A stretch of 64,000 nucleotides of DNA, taken from assembly GCA_964203275.1 (NCBI GenBank), contig CAXNMF010000018.1, forward strand, positions 1 to 64,000. Reading direction: 5' to 3'. How positions within the stretch are numbered: the first letter of the stretch is position 1; each line of letters begins with the position of its first letter. Made by a program: the position numbers and the translations under genes. This stretch comes from Ga0077527 sp945862135 (lineage in GTDB: Bacteria; Pseudomonadota; Gammaproteobacteria; Burkholderiales; SG8-41). Below are positions 23,552 to 32,445 of the stretch, piece by piece. The notes beneath the pieces are model-generated. The model saw only the letters and a list, made by a program, of their open reading frames with translations, ran no database searches and was not told the DNA's origin.

Positions 23552-24688
23552 TCAGGCTTTGCGCGACTTCATGCTGCGCGTGAGCAGGCTGCCGCAAAGC
23601 ATCAGACCGCCGAGCAGCCAGAACACCCCCGACACGCCGAGCACCGCGCCAATCGCGCCGAAGGCCATCGGGCCGCTCATGCGCACGGCGTTGTTGACGG
23701 TGAGGCGGATGCCCAGCGTCTGGCCGGAACGGCCGTCAGCGGAGTTGGCGAACATCATGATCACGGTCAGCGGAATGCCGATGCCCATGCCGAGGCCGAA
23801 GAGGAAGGCGATGGCGCCGAGCACATAAGCGTTCGTTGAGAACGGCACCAGTGCAAAACCGATCGCACCAGTCACGAACACCCACAACAACAGTTGCTCA
23901 CCGGGATAACGTTCCGCCAGCCGCGCCAGGAAATTGCGCACGATGAACGCGGCGATCGCCAGCGTCGCCAGTACGCCGCCGATCGCCGAGGCCGACAGTC
24001 CGATGGCGTGGCCATGGATGGGCACATAAAACTGGAACAGGTCATAACCGAGCTGCACCAGTCCGCCGGTGAGCAGCATGATCACGACGCTGCGGTCCAT
24101 CCAGGTGCGCGCAGTTGCCGCTCCCTTGCTGCCGCCGCGCGCCGGCGGCAGGCTGCGGCCCATGGTCAGCAACAGCGCGATGACCACCACTGACAACGCT
24201 GCAGTGACCAGACAGGCCCAGCCGTATCCCAGATGGTCGATCGACAACCCGGCGATCAAGGGGCCGAAAAAACTGGTGGTCGCGCCGATCATGCTGAAGT
24301 TGGCGAAATTACGCGCGCGTTTCTTGGGTGTGCTGAGGTTGCCGATCAGGTTCTGCAGCGTGACATGAAAAAACGACAGCGCGAGACCGTTGAGCGCGGC
24401 GGCGGCGTAAAACACCGGCAGCACCGGAAAGAAGTACATCAACAACAGCGACACCGCAGCGCAGACCGCTGCAAACAGCAGCAGCTTGCGCGCCGCCTTG
24501 CGGTCGGCGAGTCCGCCGACCACCCATGACAACAGCACCGGAAACAGAAACAGCAGGCCGCCAATCAGGCCCACTTCGGTGGCCGATGCGCCGAGGTGCA
24601 GCGCATACAGCGTCAGCAACACCCGCATCGAGTTGTTGCCGGTGAAGTTGAAAAACGTCAGCGCTAGGGTCAGATATAGGGGGCGCAC
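23552..24688 (-). CDS. Major facilitator superfamily transporter
   Basis: The 378-residue, 12-helix protein starts (GTG at 24688) RPLYLTLALTFFNFTGNNS. It has the MFS motif A-like loop GGLADRKAARKLLLF between helices 2 and 3 and a short basic central loop SLPPARGGSKG. Substrate unknown. No strong ribosome site is seen at the GTG. The gene is isolated: a 154-nt gap separates it from the TRAP receptor upstream, in the same direction. Confidence 0.85.
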   Translation of the reverse strand: MRPLYLTLALTFFNFTGNNSMRVLLTLYALHLGASATEVGLIGGLLFLFPVLLSWVVGGLADRKAARKLLLFAAVCAAVSLLLMYFFPVLPVFYAAAALNGLALSFFHVTLQNLIGNLSTPKKRARNFANFSMIGATTSFFGPLIAGLSIDHLGYGWACLVTAALSVVVIALLLTMGRSLPPARGGSKGAATARTWMDRSVVIMLLTGGLVQLGYDLFQFYVPIHGHAIGLSASAIGGVLATLAIAAFIVRNFLARLAERYPGEQLLLWVFVTGAIGFALVPFSTNAYVLGAIAFLFGLGMGIGIPLTVIMMFANSADGRSGQTLGIRLTVNNAVRMSGPMAFGAIGAVLGVSGVFWLLGGLMLCGSLLTRSMKSRKA

Positions 24689-24842
24689 GGTGTTACGCGA
24701 TTCTGCTGTTAAAAATCAAATTGAATCCACGCACACTGCGACGTGCGCACCACCATGGTAACTGGAAGCGGTGCGCACAGTTCATCTGCAACACTGAACA
24801 CATGTCCCCGTTGATAACAGGGAGCTGCCGGCCGGCAGCCGC

Positions 24843-25943
24843 TTATTTCTTCGCTGTCGGCCGCGAAGCATTGTTGAAAGTGAAATTGTCGTAAGACATT
24901 TCAGCGACACGGAACCACAGGAACTGGTCGGCGCGGAATTTCAGCCACTGGCTGTAGATGCGCTTGAAATGCGGGCTTTTTTTCGCCGCTTCGTCGTAAA
25001 TCTCGAACGCGGCTTTTTGCGCCGCTTCCATGATCGGTTTCGGGAACTGGCGCAGCTGCGTGCCGCTGCCGACCAGTTTCTTCAGCGCTTCCGGATTTTT
25101 GGCGTCATAACTCGCCAGCATGTGCACGTTGGCTTCCGCGCATGCGGATTCAAAAATCGATTTGTACGCCTTGGGCAGCGATTCCCACTGCTTGAGGTTG
25201 ACCACGGTCGAGAGCTGCGGCCCGCCTTCCCACCAGCCCGGGTAGTAATAATATTTGGCGACTTTGTTGATGCCGATTTTCTCGTCATCGTACGGGCCCA
25301 CCCATTCCGCGGCGTCGATGGTGCCGCGTTCCAGCGCCTGGTAAATTTCTCCGCCGGCGATCTGTTGGCCGACGACGCCGAGTTTCGCCATGACCTGACC
25401 GGCGAGACCGCTGACGCGCATCTTCAGACCCTTGAGGTCTGACAACGATTTGATTTCCTTGCGGTACCAGCCTCCCATCTGCACACCGGTGTTGCCGGTG
25501 GGGAACTGCACGCAGCCATAGGCCTTGAACAATTCGGCCACGGCCTGCATGCCGCCGCCGTAGTACATCCATGCGTTCTGCTGGCGCGCATTGAGCCCGA
25601 ACGGAACTGCGGTCGCAAACGCAAACGCCGGGTCTTTGCCGATGTAGTAGTAAGGCGCGGTGTGGCCGCATTGCACGGTACCGTTCTGCACGGCATCGAG
25701 CACCTGCAGGCCGGGGACGATTTCACCGGCGGCGAACACGCGGATCTGGAATTTGCCGTCGGTGCCTTCGGACACACGCCGTGACAGGATTTCGGCAGCG
25801 CCGTACAGCGTGTCGAGATTTTTCGGGAAGCTCGATGCGAGCCGCCACTGAATCACCGGCTGCGCGTGAACGATGGCGGGCGCAGCGACCGTGCCTGCGG
25901 CCAGTCCGATGCCCGCTTTTTTCAGGAATGACCGTCGCTGCAT
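24843..25943 (-). CDS. TRAP-transporter periplasmic receptor, DctP/TakP-like
   Basis: Periplasmic receptor for an organic acid, with a twin-arginine-type leader (MQRRSFLKKAGIGLAAG to VHAQ). The 366-residue protein has RVSGLAGQVMAKLG with the conserved carboxylate-binding arginine, GGEIYQALERGTIDAAEWVGP, and the KYYYYPGWWEGGPQLS segment seen in alpha-keto acid-binding TRAP receptors. The ATG at 25943 has GGAGG 6 nt upstream. No DctQ or DctM genes are adjacent, so it is an orphan that must use a membrane unit encoded elsewhere. Confidence 0.92.
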   Translation of the reverse strand: MQRRSFLKKAGIGLAAGTVAAPAIVHAQPVIQWRLASSFPKNLDTLYGAAEILSRRVSEGTDGKFQIRVFAAGEIVPGLQVLDAVQNGTVQCGHTAPYYYIGKDPAFAFATAVPFGLNARQQNAWMYYGGGMQAVAELFKAYGCVQFPTGNTGVQMGGWYRKEIKSLSDLKGLKMRVSGLAGQVMAKLGVVGQQIAGGEIYQALERGTIDAAEWVGPYDDEKIGINKVAKYYYYPGWWEGGPQLSTVVNLKQWESLPKAYKSIFESACAEANVHMLASYDAKNPEALKKLVGSGTQLRQFPKPIMEAAQKAAFEIYDEAAKKSPHFKRIYSQWLKFRADQFLWFRVAEMSYDNFTFNNASRPTAKK

Positions 25944-25955
25944 ACCGCCTCCGAT

Positions 25956-25986
25956 TACAAGTATTTGATTATTAAATGATTTTTAT
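25956..25986 (+). repeat. AT-rich dispersed element, copy 5
   Basis: Reads CAAGTATTTGATTATTAAAT then GATTTTTATG, filling the gap between the pmbA stop and the TRAP-receptor ribosome site. It shares AGTATTTGATTAT with the copy at 56036. Confidence 0.65.
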
Positions 25987-27323
25987 GTGCCGGCGAGGGT
26001 CATGCCCTCAACCAGTACCGAACCGCACTGGCGCGAGCTGCGGTGCGATACATCATTGCCAATGGCGACGATGTTTTTGAAAATGTTTTTCAGATTGCCG
26101 GCAATGGTGATCTCCTGCACCGGATAAACAATCGCGCCGTCTTCCACCCAGAAACCGGCGGCACCGCGCGAGTAATCACCGGTCACAGCGTTGACGCCCT
26201 GCCCCATCAGTTCAGTCACCAAAAGGCCGCGGCCCATTTTTTTCAGCAGCGCGGCGAAATCTTCGCCGGTGTCTTTCATCATCAGGTTGTGGTTGCCGCC
26301 GGCATTGCCGGTGGTCTGCATGCCGAGCTTGCGCGCGGAATAACTGGCGAGGAAATAACCCTGCACCACGCCGTTCTTGACGATGTCGCGCGCCTGCGTC
26401 GCCACGCCCTCTTCATCGAATGCGCCGCTGGCGAGGCCTTTCGGAATCAGCGGCAGGTCGCTCATCTGCACGATGGGCGAAAACACCGTCTTGCCGAGGC
26501 TGTCGAGCAGAAACGAGGATTTGCGATAGAGGCTGCCTCCGGAAACCGCCGATACAAAATGCCCCATCAGGCTGGAGGCGATACCGGATTCGTACAGCAC
26601 CGGCACCTGCTCGGTTGGCACCTTGCGCGCCTTCAGCCGCGCCACGGCGCGCTGGCCGGCCTTGCGGCCGATGACATCCGGCGTCGGCAGGTCAGCGGGA
26701 TCGCGCGCGGTTTCATACCAGTCGTCGCGCTGCATGCCGTCGCCTTTGCCGGCGATCAGCGCGCACCACATGCTGTGGCGTGAACTCGGATAACCGGCAA
26801 GAAAACCGTTGCTGTTGCCGTAGATGAAGTGCGACTGCTGCGTCGAAACTGTGGCGCCTTCGGAATTGGTGATCTTTTTATCCACCGCAAAACCTGCAGC
26901 TTCGCAGGCCTGCGCCATTTCGATGGCGCGCTCGACCGGCATATCCCAGGGATGAATCAGGTCGAGGTCGGGAAATTCACGCGCGAGGCGGTCGGGGTCG
27001 GCGAGGCCGGCGCAATCATCGGTCGCGGTGTACCGCGCAATCGCCAGTGCGGCATCAACGGTGTCGCGCAGCGCCTGCGGCGACAGATCTGAACTCGAAG
27101 CATGGCCGCGCTGCTTGCCGATATAAACCGTGACGCCGATGCCCTTGTCGCGGTTGTATTCGATGGTTTCGACTTCACCCTGGCGCGCCGTCACGGTCTG
27201 GCCGAAGCCTTCGCTGACTTCAGCGTCTGCCGCAGTGGCGCCGCGGGATTTGGCATGGTTCAGCGCGTCAGTTACGAGCTGCTTGAGCGTGTCGTCGGTA
27301 TATGAAAACGGATTGGAGGCCAT
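25983..27323 (-). CDS. pmbA: Metalloprotease PmbA/TldE
   Basis: Subunit of the TldD/TldE zinc protease, involved in processing of ribosomal peptides and CcdA degradation. The 446-residue protein has SKSRGATAADAEVSEGFGQTVTAR near the N terminus, LIPKGLASGAFDEEGVATQ, GNAGGNHNLMMKD, the VTGDYSRGAAGFWVEDG segment and IGNDVSHRSSRQCGSVLVEGM at the end. Length is canonical for TldE. It is divergent from darP, the common proteobacterial pairing. Confidence 0.96.
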   Translation of the reverse strand: MASNPFSYTDDTLKQLVTDALNHAKSRGATAADAEVSEGFGQTVTARQGEVETIEYNRDKGIGVTVYIGKQRGHASSSDLSPQALRDTVDAALAIARYTATDDCAGLADPDRLAREFPDLDLIHPWDMPVERAIEMAQACEAAGFAVDKKITNSEGATVSTQQSHFIYGNSNGFLAGYPSSRHSMWCALIAGKGDGMQRDDWYETARDPADLPTPDVIGRKAGQRAVARLKARKVPTEQVPVLYESGIASSLMGHFVSAVSGGSLYRKSSFLLDSLGKTVFSPIVQMSDLPLIPKGLASGAFDEEGVATQARDIVKNGVVQGYFLASYSARKLGMQTTGNAGGNHNLMMKDTGEDFAALLKKMGRGLLVTELMGQGVNAVTGDYSRGAAGFWVEDGAIVYPVQEITIAGNLKNIFKNIVAIGNDVSHRSSRQCGSVLVEGMTLAGT

Positions 27324-27413
27324 GATTTTTGCGGGGCGCAGGGACCGGCCCTGCAGGAAAGAGCGTTATCATAACAGCTTCAATTTTTTGCCTGCCCGTC
27401 TGGCCTGCCCATT

Positions 27414-27974
27414 GTGGATGACACCCCTGATTTCGACGATCTGCCCAGCAAGAGCCAGCGCAAGCGCGACATGGACGCGCTGCAGGACATCGGCGCCGAA
27501 CTGACCGAGCTGAACGCGCAGCAATTGGACAGCATCGAACTGCCCGAGAGCCTGCGCGAGGCCGTGCTTGAGGCCCGTGCCATGAAACACAACGAGGCGC
27601 GGCGCCGTCAGGTGCAGTACATCGGCAAGCTGATGCGTCAGGTTGATCCGGCGCCGATCCGCGCCAAGCTCGACGGTTTCCTCTCGGTTTCTGCGGAACA
27701 CACGGCACATTTGCACCACATCGAACGCTGGCGTGAACGGCTGCTGGCTGATCCGAAATCCGTCGCGGAATTCATTGCCGCCTATCCCGAAGCCGACAGC
27801 CAGCAACTGCGCACGCTGCTGCGCAACACCGCGGATGAACGCGCGCGTGCCAAGCCGCCCAAACATTTCCGCGCGCTGTTCCAGATGATCCGCAGTCTGG
27901 TGGAAGCACGAAATCGCTCCAACGCCAACGCAGATACAACAGCCGATACGGCGGACAGCACATCGAATCACTGA
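27414..27974 (+). CDS. darP: Ribosome biogenesis protein DarP/YjgA (DUF615)
   Basis: Associates with late 50S assembly intermediates. The 186-residue helical protein starts (GTG) DDTPDFDDLPSKSQRKRDMDALQDIG and contains KHNEARRRQVQYIGKLMRQVD and PPKHFRALFQMIRSL, the hallmarks of the family. The GTG at 27414 is the only start that keeps the conserved SKSQRKR segment. A Thr/Asp-rich tail of about 20 residues follows the domain. It is divergent from pmbA across 90 nt and 22 nt before mogA. Confidence 0.95.
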   Translation: MDDTPDFDDLPSKSQRKRDMDALQDIGAELTELNAQQLDSIELPESLREAVLEARAMKHNEARRRQVQYIGKLMRQVDPAPIRAKLDGFLSVSAEHTAHLHHIERWRERLLADPKSVAEFIAAYPEADSQQLRTLLRNTADERARAKPPKHFRALFQMIRSLVEARNRSNANADTTADTADSTSNH

Positions 27975-27996
27975 GGCACTCGATATAATCCGCGCC

Positions 27997-28629
27997 ATGA
28001 CCAATTCAGCAGAACAACTCATCATCGGGCTGGTTTCAATCAGCGACCGCGCATCACAGGGAGTCTACAAGGACGAAGGCATCCCCGCGCTGGAAGACTG
28101 GTTCAAACTGGCCCTCAGCGCGCCGCAATGGCGCACCGTCACCCGGCTGATTCCGGACGAGCGTCCGCAGATTGAAAACACGTTAAAGGAACTGGTGGAT
28201 CAGGAAGGCTGCCATCTGGTGCTGACCACCGGCGGCACCGGCCCCGCACTGCGCGATGTCACGCCCGAAGCCACGCTGGCCGTCGGCGACAAGGAAATGC
28301 CGGGCTTCGGCGAGCAGATGCGTCAGGTCAGCCTGAAATTCGTGCCGACTGCGATTCTGTCGCGGCAAGTCGCCGTGATCCGTTTCCGCCGCACCAACCT
28401 TGAACCCAAGACCGGCGCGCTGATCATCAACCTGCCCGGACAGCCGAAGGCGATCAAGGAAACACTGGAAGGGCTGAAGGATGAAGCGGGCAAACCACTG
28501 GTGCACGGCATTTTTGCTGCCGTGCCCTACTGCATCGATTTGATCGGCGGTCCGTACATCGAAACCAACGAAGCCGTGTGCAAGGCCTTCCGGCCGAAAT
28601 CGGCGATACGGCCGAAACAAACCCCTTAG
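27997..28629 (+). CDS. mogA: Molybdopterin adenylyltransferase
   Basis: Adenylates molybdopterin before molybdate insertion. The 210-residue protein has IGLVSISDRASQGVYKDEGIP at the N terminus, LVLTTGGTGPALRDVTPEAT (around 74-93) and LIINLPGQPKAIKE, matching MogA rather than MoaB in length and the C-terminal extension. The stop codon TAG is the first triplet of the CACAGAGG-type inverted-repeat element at 28627-28748, so that element inserted at, or replaced, the original 3' end. Confidence 0.94.
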   Translation: MTNSAEQLIIGLVSISDRASQGVYKDEGIPALEDWFKLALSAPQWRTVTRLIPDERPQIENTLKELVDQEGCHLVLTTGGTGPALRDVTPEATLAVGDKEMPGFGEQMRQVSLKFVPTAILSRQVAVIRFRRTNLEPKTGALIINLPGQPKAIKETLEGLKDEAGKPLVHGIFAAVPYCIDLIGGPYIETNEAVCKAFRPKSAIRPKQTP

Positions 28630-28748
28630 CCACAGAGGGCACAGAGAAAACCAAGGGGTTTTCAGCCGGATACGGCAGAATGATCTCTCAGGAAAACGCA
28701 GGCGAAAACTCAAAGAAATCTCTTTGGCCTCTGTGGCCTCTGTGGCTA
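28627..28748. mobile_element. Gene-less derivative of the GxxExxY inverted-repeat element
   Basis: The left end (TAGCCACAGAGGGCACAGAG then AAAA, 28627-28650) and the right end (GGCCTCTGTGGCCTCTGTGG then CTA, near 28726-28748) are inverted repeats. They match the 33-bp termini of the element at 41233-41657, and a GCTTTTGAC sequence follows both right ends. The interior is only about 70 bp with no gene. The layout is that of a MITE-like derivative. Confidence 0.7.
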
Positions 28749-28776
28749 AACCGCTTTTGACCTTAAGCAATCACCC

Positions 28777-29454
28777 ATGACAACACTCCTCGAAACCATC
28801 GAACTCGAAACCACACCGAACCCGACCGCCGCCGTAATCTGGATGCACGGCCTTGGCGCCGACGGCAACGACTTCGTGCCCATCGTCAATGAACTCGATC
28901 TCGCCGGTGCGCCCGGCATCCGCTTCATTTTCCCGCATGCACCGACGCGCCCGGTGACCATCAATAACGGTTATGTGATGCGCGCCTGGTATGACATCTC
29001 TTTCGGCGACCTTGAAGGCCACACGCGAAAGGCCGATGAAAAGGGGGTGCGTGAATCACAGGCGCAGATCGGTCAGTTAATTGCGCGCGAGAACAGCCGT
29101 GGCATCGCCGCAGAGAAAATCGTCCTCGCCGGTTTCTCGCAGGGCGGCGCAATCGCGCTGCACACGGGCCTGCGTTACCCGGAACAACTCGCCGGGGTGA
29201 TGGCGCTGTCGACCTATCTGCCGCTTGCGGAAAGTTTTGCTGCGGAAGCCGCGCCGGCCAACGCCAAAACCTCCGTATTCATGGCGCACGGCACTCAGGA
29301 TCCGGTGGTGCCTTATGCGATGGGCAACAACTCACATGAATTGCTGAAAAAAGCGGGTTACGCCGTGCAATGGCATGAATATCCGATGCAACACTCGGTA
29401 TGCCTTGAAGAAGTGGCCGACATCGGAAGCTGGTTGTCAGGCGTGCTGCGCTGA
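28777..29454 (+). CDS. Carboxylesterase/phospholipase family alpha/beta hydrolase
   Basis: The 225-residue protein belongs to the small cytosolic carboxylesterase group (EstB/YpfH type). It has WMHGLGADGNDFVPIV as the oxyanion-hole region, AGFSQGGAIALHTGL with the nucleophile Ser (near 118), an Asp in HGTQDPVVPY and a His in YPMQHSVCLEE. The family acts on short-chain esters. It lies 22 nt upstream of the Bug receptor at 29477, probably co-transcribed with it and the CoA-transferase. Confidence 0.92.
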   Translation: MTTLLETIELETTPNPTAAVIWMHGLGADGNDFVPIVNELDLAGAPGIRFIFPHAPTRPVTINNGYVMRAWYDISFGDLEGHTRKADEKGVRESQAQIGQLIARENSRGIAAEKIVLAGFSQGGAIALHTGLRYPEQLAGVMALSTYLPLAESFAAEAAPANAKTSVFMAHGTQDPVVPYAMGNNSHELLKKAGYAVQWHEYPMQHSVCLEEVADIGSWLSGVLR

Positions 29455-29476
29455 CATCACCACAACAAGGGGAGCC

Positions 29477-30442
29477 ATGAACAAAATTGCCGTCACACTG
29501 GGCGCAATAGCCTGCGCCCTTTCCGTTGCCGCACCGGCCGCAGAACCAGCCGCCTACCCGAACCGCCCGGTGCGTTTCATCGTGCCCTTCGGCGCCGGCA
29601 GCGCCACCGATGTGGTCGCACGTACCGTCGGCCAGAACCTGTCCGAGGCACTGGGTCAGGCCATCGTCATCGATAATCGGGCTGGAGCAAATGGCACCAT
29701 CGGCGCGGAACTCGCGGCGAAGTCGCCGAAAGACGGCTACACCATCCTGATGAGCACCAACACGCCCAGCGCCGCGGCGCCGAGCCTGATGAAAAAGATC
29801 AATTACGATCCGGTGAAGGATTTCGCGCCGATCGCCCGCGTCGGCACCATCGCCTTTGTGCTGGTGACCAGCCCGTCGCTGCCGGTGAAGAACATGCCGG
29901 AGCTGATCGCGCTGGCAAAAAAACAGCCGGGCAAACTGACTGCGGGCTCGGGCAGCGCCGGCAGCCTGGTGCCGATATTCATGCTGCAGCAGATGGCGGG
30001 CATCGAACTGACGCATGTGCCCTACAAAAGCATTCCGCCCGCGCTCTCTGACGTGATCAGCGGCCAGATCAACATGGTTTACGCCGACATGGTGAATGGC
30101 GCGCCGCAGGTCAAATCCGGCAAGCTGCGCGGACTGGGCGTGACCTCTCGCAAACGCGATCCGCTGTTGCCGGAGGTGCAGGCGATTGCCGAAACCGTGA
30201 AGGACTTCGAACTGATTGCATGGTTCGCGATGTTCGCACCGGCCGGCACACCTCAACCCGTCATCGACCGCCTGTCGGCCGAGTCCGCAAAAATCCTCGC
30301 CCGCAAAGATGTGCGCGAACGCTTTGCCGTGCTCGGCATTCAGGTCGATCCGATGAAACCGGCAGAACTGGGCAAGTTCCAGAAAAGCGAGCTGGAAAAA
30401 TGGGCGCGACTGGCGAAAGCTGCGAACATCATCCCCGAGTAA
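29477..30442 (+). CDS. Bug/TctC-family periplasmic solute receptor
   Basis: The 321-residue receptor has a signal peptide (MNKIAVTLGAIACALSVAAPAAEPAA), YPNRPVRFIVPFGAGSATD, IDNRAGANGTIGAELAAKSP and HVPYKSIPPALSDVISGQINM. The ATG at 29477 has AAGGGGAG upstream. With the esterase (22 nt before) and the CoA-transferase (29 nt after) it forms a likely uptake-and-activation operon for a carboxylate; the ligand is unknown. Confidence 0.93.
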   Translation: MNKIAVTLGAIACALSVAAPAAEPAAYPNRPVRFIVPFGAGSATDVVARTVGQNLSEALGQAIVIDNRAGANGTIGAELAAKSPKDGYTILMSTNTPSAAAPSLMKKINYDPVKDFAPIARVGTIAFVLVTSPSLPVKNMPELIALAKKQPGKLTAGSGSAGSLVPIFMLQQMAGIELTHVPYKSIPPALSDVISGQINMVYADMVNGAPQVKSGKLRGLGVTSRKRDPLLPEVQAIAETVKDFELIAWFAMFAPAGTPQPVIDRLSAESAKILARKDVRERFAVLGIQVDPMKPAELGKFQKSELEKWARLAKAANIIPE

Positions 30443-30471
30443 TCACCTAGACAATTTACAGGAGCATTGCA

Positions 30472-31671
30472 GTGACTCAACCTTTGGACGGCGTACGCAT
30501 CATTGACCTGAGCTCGGTCGTGATGGGGCCATTTGCCACGCAGCTGCTCGGCGACCTCGGCGCCGACATCGTCAAGGTCGAAGCGCCGGACGGCGACATT
30601 CTGCGCCACATCGCGCCGATGCGGCACAAGGCAATGGGCCATATCTTCCTGCACCACAACCGCAACAAGCGTTCGATCGTGCTCGACCTGAAAAAACCCG
30701 AAGGCCTGGCCGCACTGCACAAGCTGATCCAGACCGCGGACGTTTTGTTCTACAACGTGCGGCCGCAGGCGATGAAGCGGCTGAAACTGTCGTACGAGGA
30801 CGTTACCGCCATCAACCCGCAGATCATCTACGTCGGCGCTTACGGCTTCAGCCAACGCGGACCCTATGCCGCTCAACCCGCTTACGACGACCTGATCCAG
30901 GGCATGTCGGCGATGCCGGCGCTGTTTCACGAAGCGGGTGCATCGTCGCCGCGTTATGCGCCGCTGGCGATCGCTGATCGCATCACCGGCCTTGCAGCAG
31001 TCAACGCCATCACCACTGCGCTGTTCGCGCGCAGCCGTACCGGCAAGGGCCAGTCGGTCGAAGTGCCGATGTTCGAAACCGTGACGCAGATGGTGCTCGC
31101 CGACCACATGGGCGGTTTCACCTTCGATCCGCCGGAAGGTCCTTACGGCTATGCGCGCATGCTGGCGCATGACCGTGCGCCCTACAAAACCAGTGACGGC
31201 TATATGTGCGTGCTGATCTACAACGACAAGCACTGGCGCGCCTTTTTCAAGCTGATCGGCCAGGAAGCAATGTTTGAATCCGACCCGCGATTCGGCAGTC
31301 ACGAAGCACGTTCGCGCAACATCGCCGAGGTTTACGCGTTCGCTGCCGAGCAGTTGAAGCTGCGCAGCAATACGGAATGGGAAAAACTGCTGCGTGAGGC
31401 CGACATTCCGTCAGCACCGATGAAATCGGTCGGCGACGTACTCAACGACCCGCATCTGGCGGCCACCGGATTCTTCAAGGAATCCGAACACCCCAGCGAA
31501 GGCCGCTTGCGCGAAATGACGCTGGCCAGCCACTGGTCAGGCGCCGATGCCATGCCGCACCGCCCGGCGCCGCGCCTCGGCGAGCACAGCGCGGAAATCC
31601 TGCGTGAGGCCGGTTACGCAGATGCGGAAATCCAGGCACTGGCCGCAGCCGGGGCCACCAAACTCGCCTGA
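30472..31671 (+). CDS. Family III CoA-transferase (CaiB/BaiF)
   Basis: Transfers CoA between acyl-CoA and a carboxylate. The 399-residue protein starts (GTG, AGGAG 8 nt upstream) TQPLDGVRIIDLSSVVMGPFAT. It has QLLGDLGADIVKVEAPDGD, HHNRNKRSIVLDLKKPEG, the catalytic-Asp segment QPAYDDLIQGMSAM, and DIPSAPMKSVGDVLNDPH. It is the last gene of the esterase-receptor-transferase cluster and is closed by a terminator at 31705-31732. A second paralogue is at 44664-45911. Substrate unknown. Confidence 0.93.
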   Translation: MTQPLDGVRIIDLSSVVMGPFATQLLGDLGADIVKVEAPDGDILRHIAPMRHKAMGHIFLHHNRNKRSIVLDLKKPEGLAALHKLIQTADVLFYNVRPQAMKRLKLSYEDVTAINPQIIYVGAYGFSQRGPYAAQPAYDDLIQGMSAMPALFHEAGASSPRYAPLAIADRITGLAAVNAITTALFARSRTGKGQSVEVPMFETVTQMVLADHMGGFTFDPPEGPYGYARMLAHDRAPYKTSDGYMCVLIYNDKHWRAFFKLIGQEAMFESDPRFGSHEARSRNIAEVYAFAAEQLKLRSNTEWEKLLREADIPSAPMKSVGDVLNDPHLAATGFFKESEHPSEGRLREMTLASHWSGADAMPHRPAPRLGEHSAEILREAGYADAEIQALAAAGATKLA

Positions 31672-31704
31672 GGCAAACCGCGGCAGTGCTACTGGCGTAA
31701 AAAA

Positions 31705-31732
31705 ACGGCGTGCCCCGAAACGGGCACGCCGT
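31705..31732. terminator. Bidirectional terminator between convergent genes
   Basis: An 11-bp perfect stem ACGGCGTGCCC/GGGCACGCCGT with a CGAAAC loop, an A-run on the left and ATTTATTT on the right. It ends both the CoA-transferase and the cytochrome c gene. Confidence 0.88.
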
Positions 31733-31756
31733 ATTTATTTAAACTGCTGCGCTTGT

Positions 31757-32230
31757 TTAATAAGCGAGCTTCAGCTTGTCGAGCTGCTCCTTGGTAATTG
31801 CCGGCACATCACCACGCGCCGCCCAGCGGTTGAGGTTCCAGCCGCCTTCACCCAGCCAGGCCTTGAACAGCGCCAGATTCTTCTGCCGCTCCTGATCGTC
31901 GCCACCGAGGTAGCGATACATATTGCCGGGTTTGCCGCCTGGGCTGGCCTTGCCGTCATCCAGACGACGCTGAAGGGCGCCGGTCTCGGGGTAAACAATG
32001 TGAGTCACCATCAAAGGAAAGGAGTCCATGCGCGGACCGATCTTTTCCTTGGTGAGTTTGGCTTCATTTTTCTTGAATTCCTTGTAAATCGGCGATCCGT
32101 CACCATGGCACTCCGAGCAGTACTCCTTGAGCACCGGTGCAATGTCCTTGCTATAGGTCACGGTCTGGGCGAACGCGGGAACCGCGATTGCAGACGCCAG
32201 CGCAAATGCGGGAATGAGTTTCTTCAGCAT
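31757..32230 (-). CDS. Periplasmic cytochrome c-like protein
   Basis: The 157-residue protein has a signal peptide (MLKKLIPAFALASAIAVPAFAQ) and one haem-attachment motif CSECH (around residues 37-41). A candidate distal Met lies in RMDSFPLMVTH. It differs from small class I cytochromes in its long loop YRYLGGDDQERQKNLALFKAWLGEGGWNLNRWA, which occurs in cytochromes of sulfur- or methylamine-type pathways as well as uncharacterised ones. The start has AAGGAG 7 nt upstream. Electron partner not visible; no oxidase or dehydrogenase is adjacent. Confidence 0.85.
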   Translation of the reverse strand: MLKKLIPAFALASAIAVPAFAQTVTYSKDIAPVLKEYCSECHGDGSPIYKEFKKNEAKLTKEKIGPRMDSFPLMVTHIVYPETGALQRRLDDGKASPGGKPGNMYRYLGGDDQERQKNLALFKAWLGEGGWNLNRWAARGDVPAITKEQLDKLKLAY

Positions 32231-32388
32231 GGTTTTCTCCTTGTAATCATTGTTATTGGTGGTCCGGAAACCATCGCAACAAACGGTGAGCTGATGGCTC
32301 CAACGCGAAACCATTGTCAATGAAGTCACCAAGAAGAAATTTGATGCAACGCAAGTTACAGCCAATCAGACTTAAAGCAACCGGGATT

Positions 32389-32430
32389 CATTTAATTAGT
32401 TAATTAAATCAATAACTTGAAAATTTATCC
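32389..32430 (-). repeat. AT-rich dispersed element, copy 6, with a perfect palindrome
   Basis: Minus-strand core TTTTCAAGTTATTGATTTAA. It contains the 9-2-9 palindrome ATTTAATTA-GT-TAATTAAAT at 32390-32409. It lies in the gap between the PilZ-like gene stop and the cytochrome promoter. Confidence 0.7.
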
Positions 32431-32445
32431 CCGCACTTCGCAACC

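Noticed and set aside
29279..30256. A 325-codon minus-strand open frame
   Set aside because: Antisense shadow of a clear Bug receptor gene.
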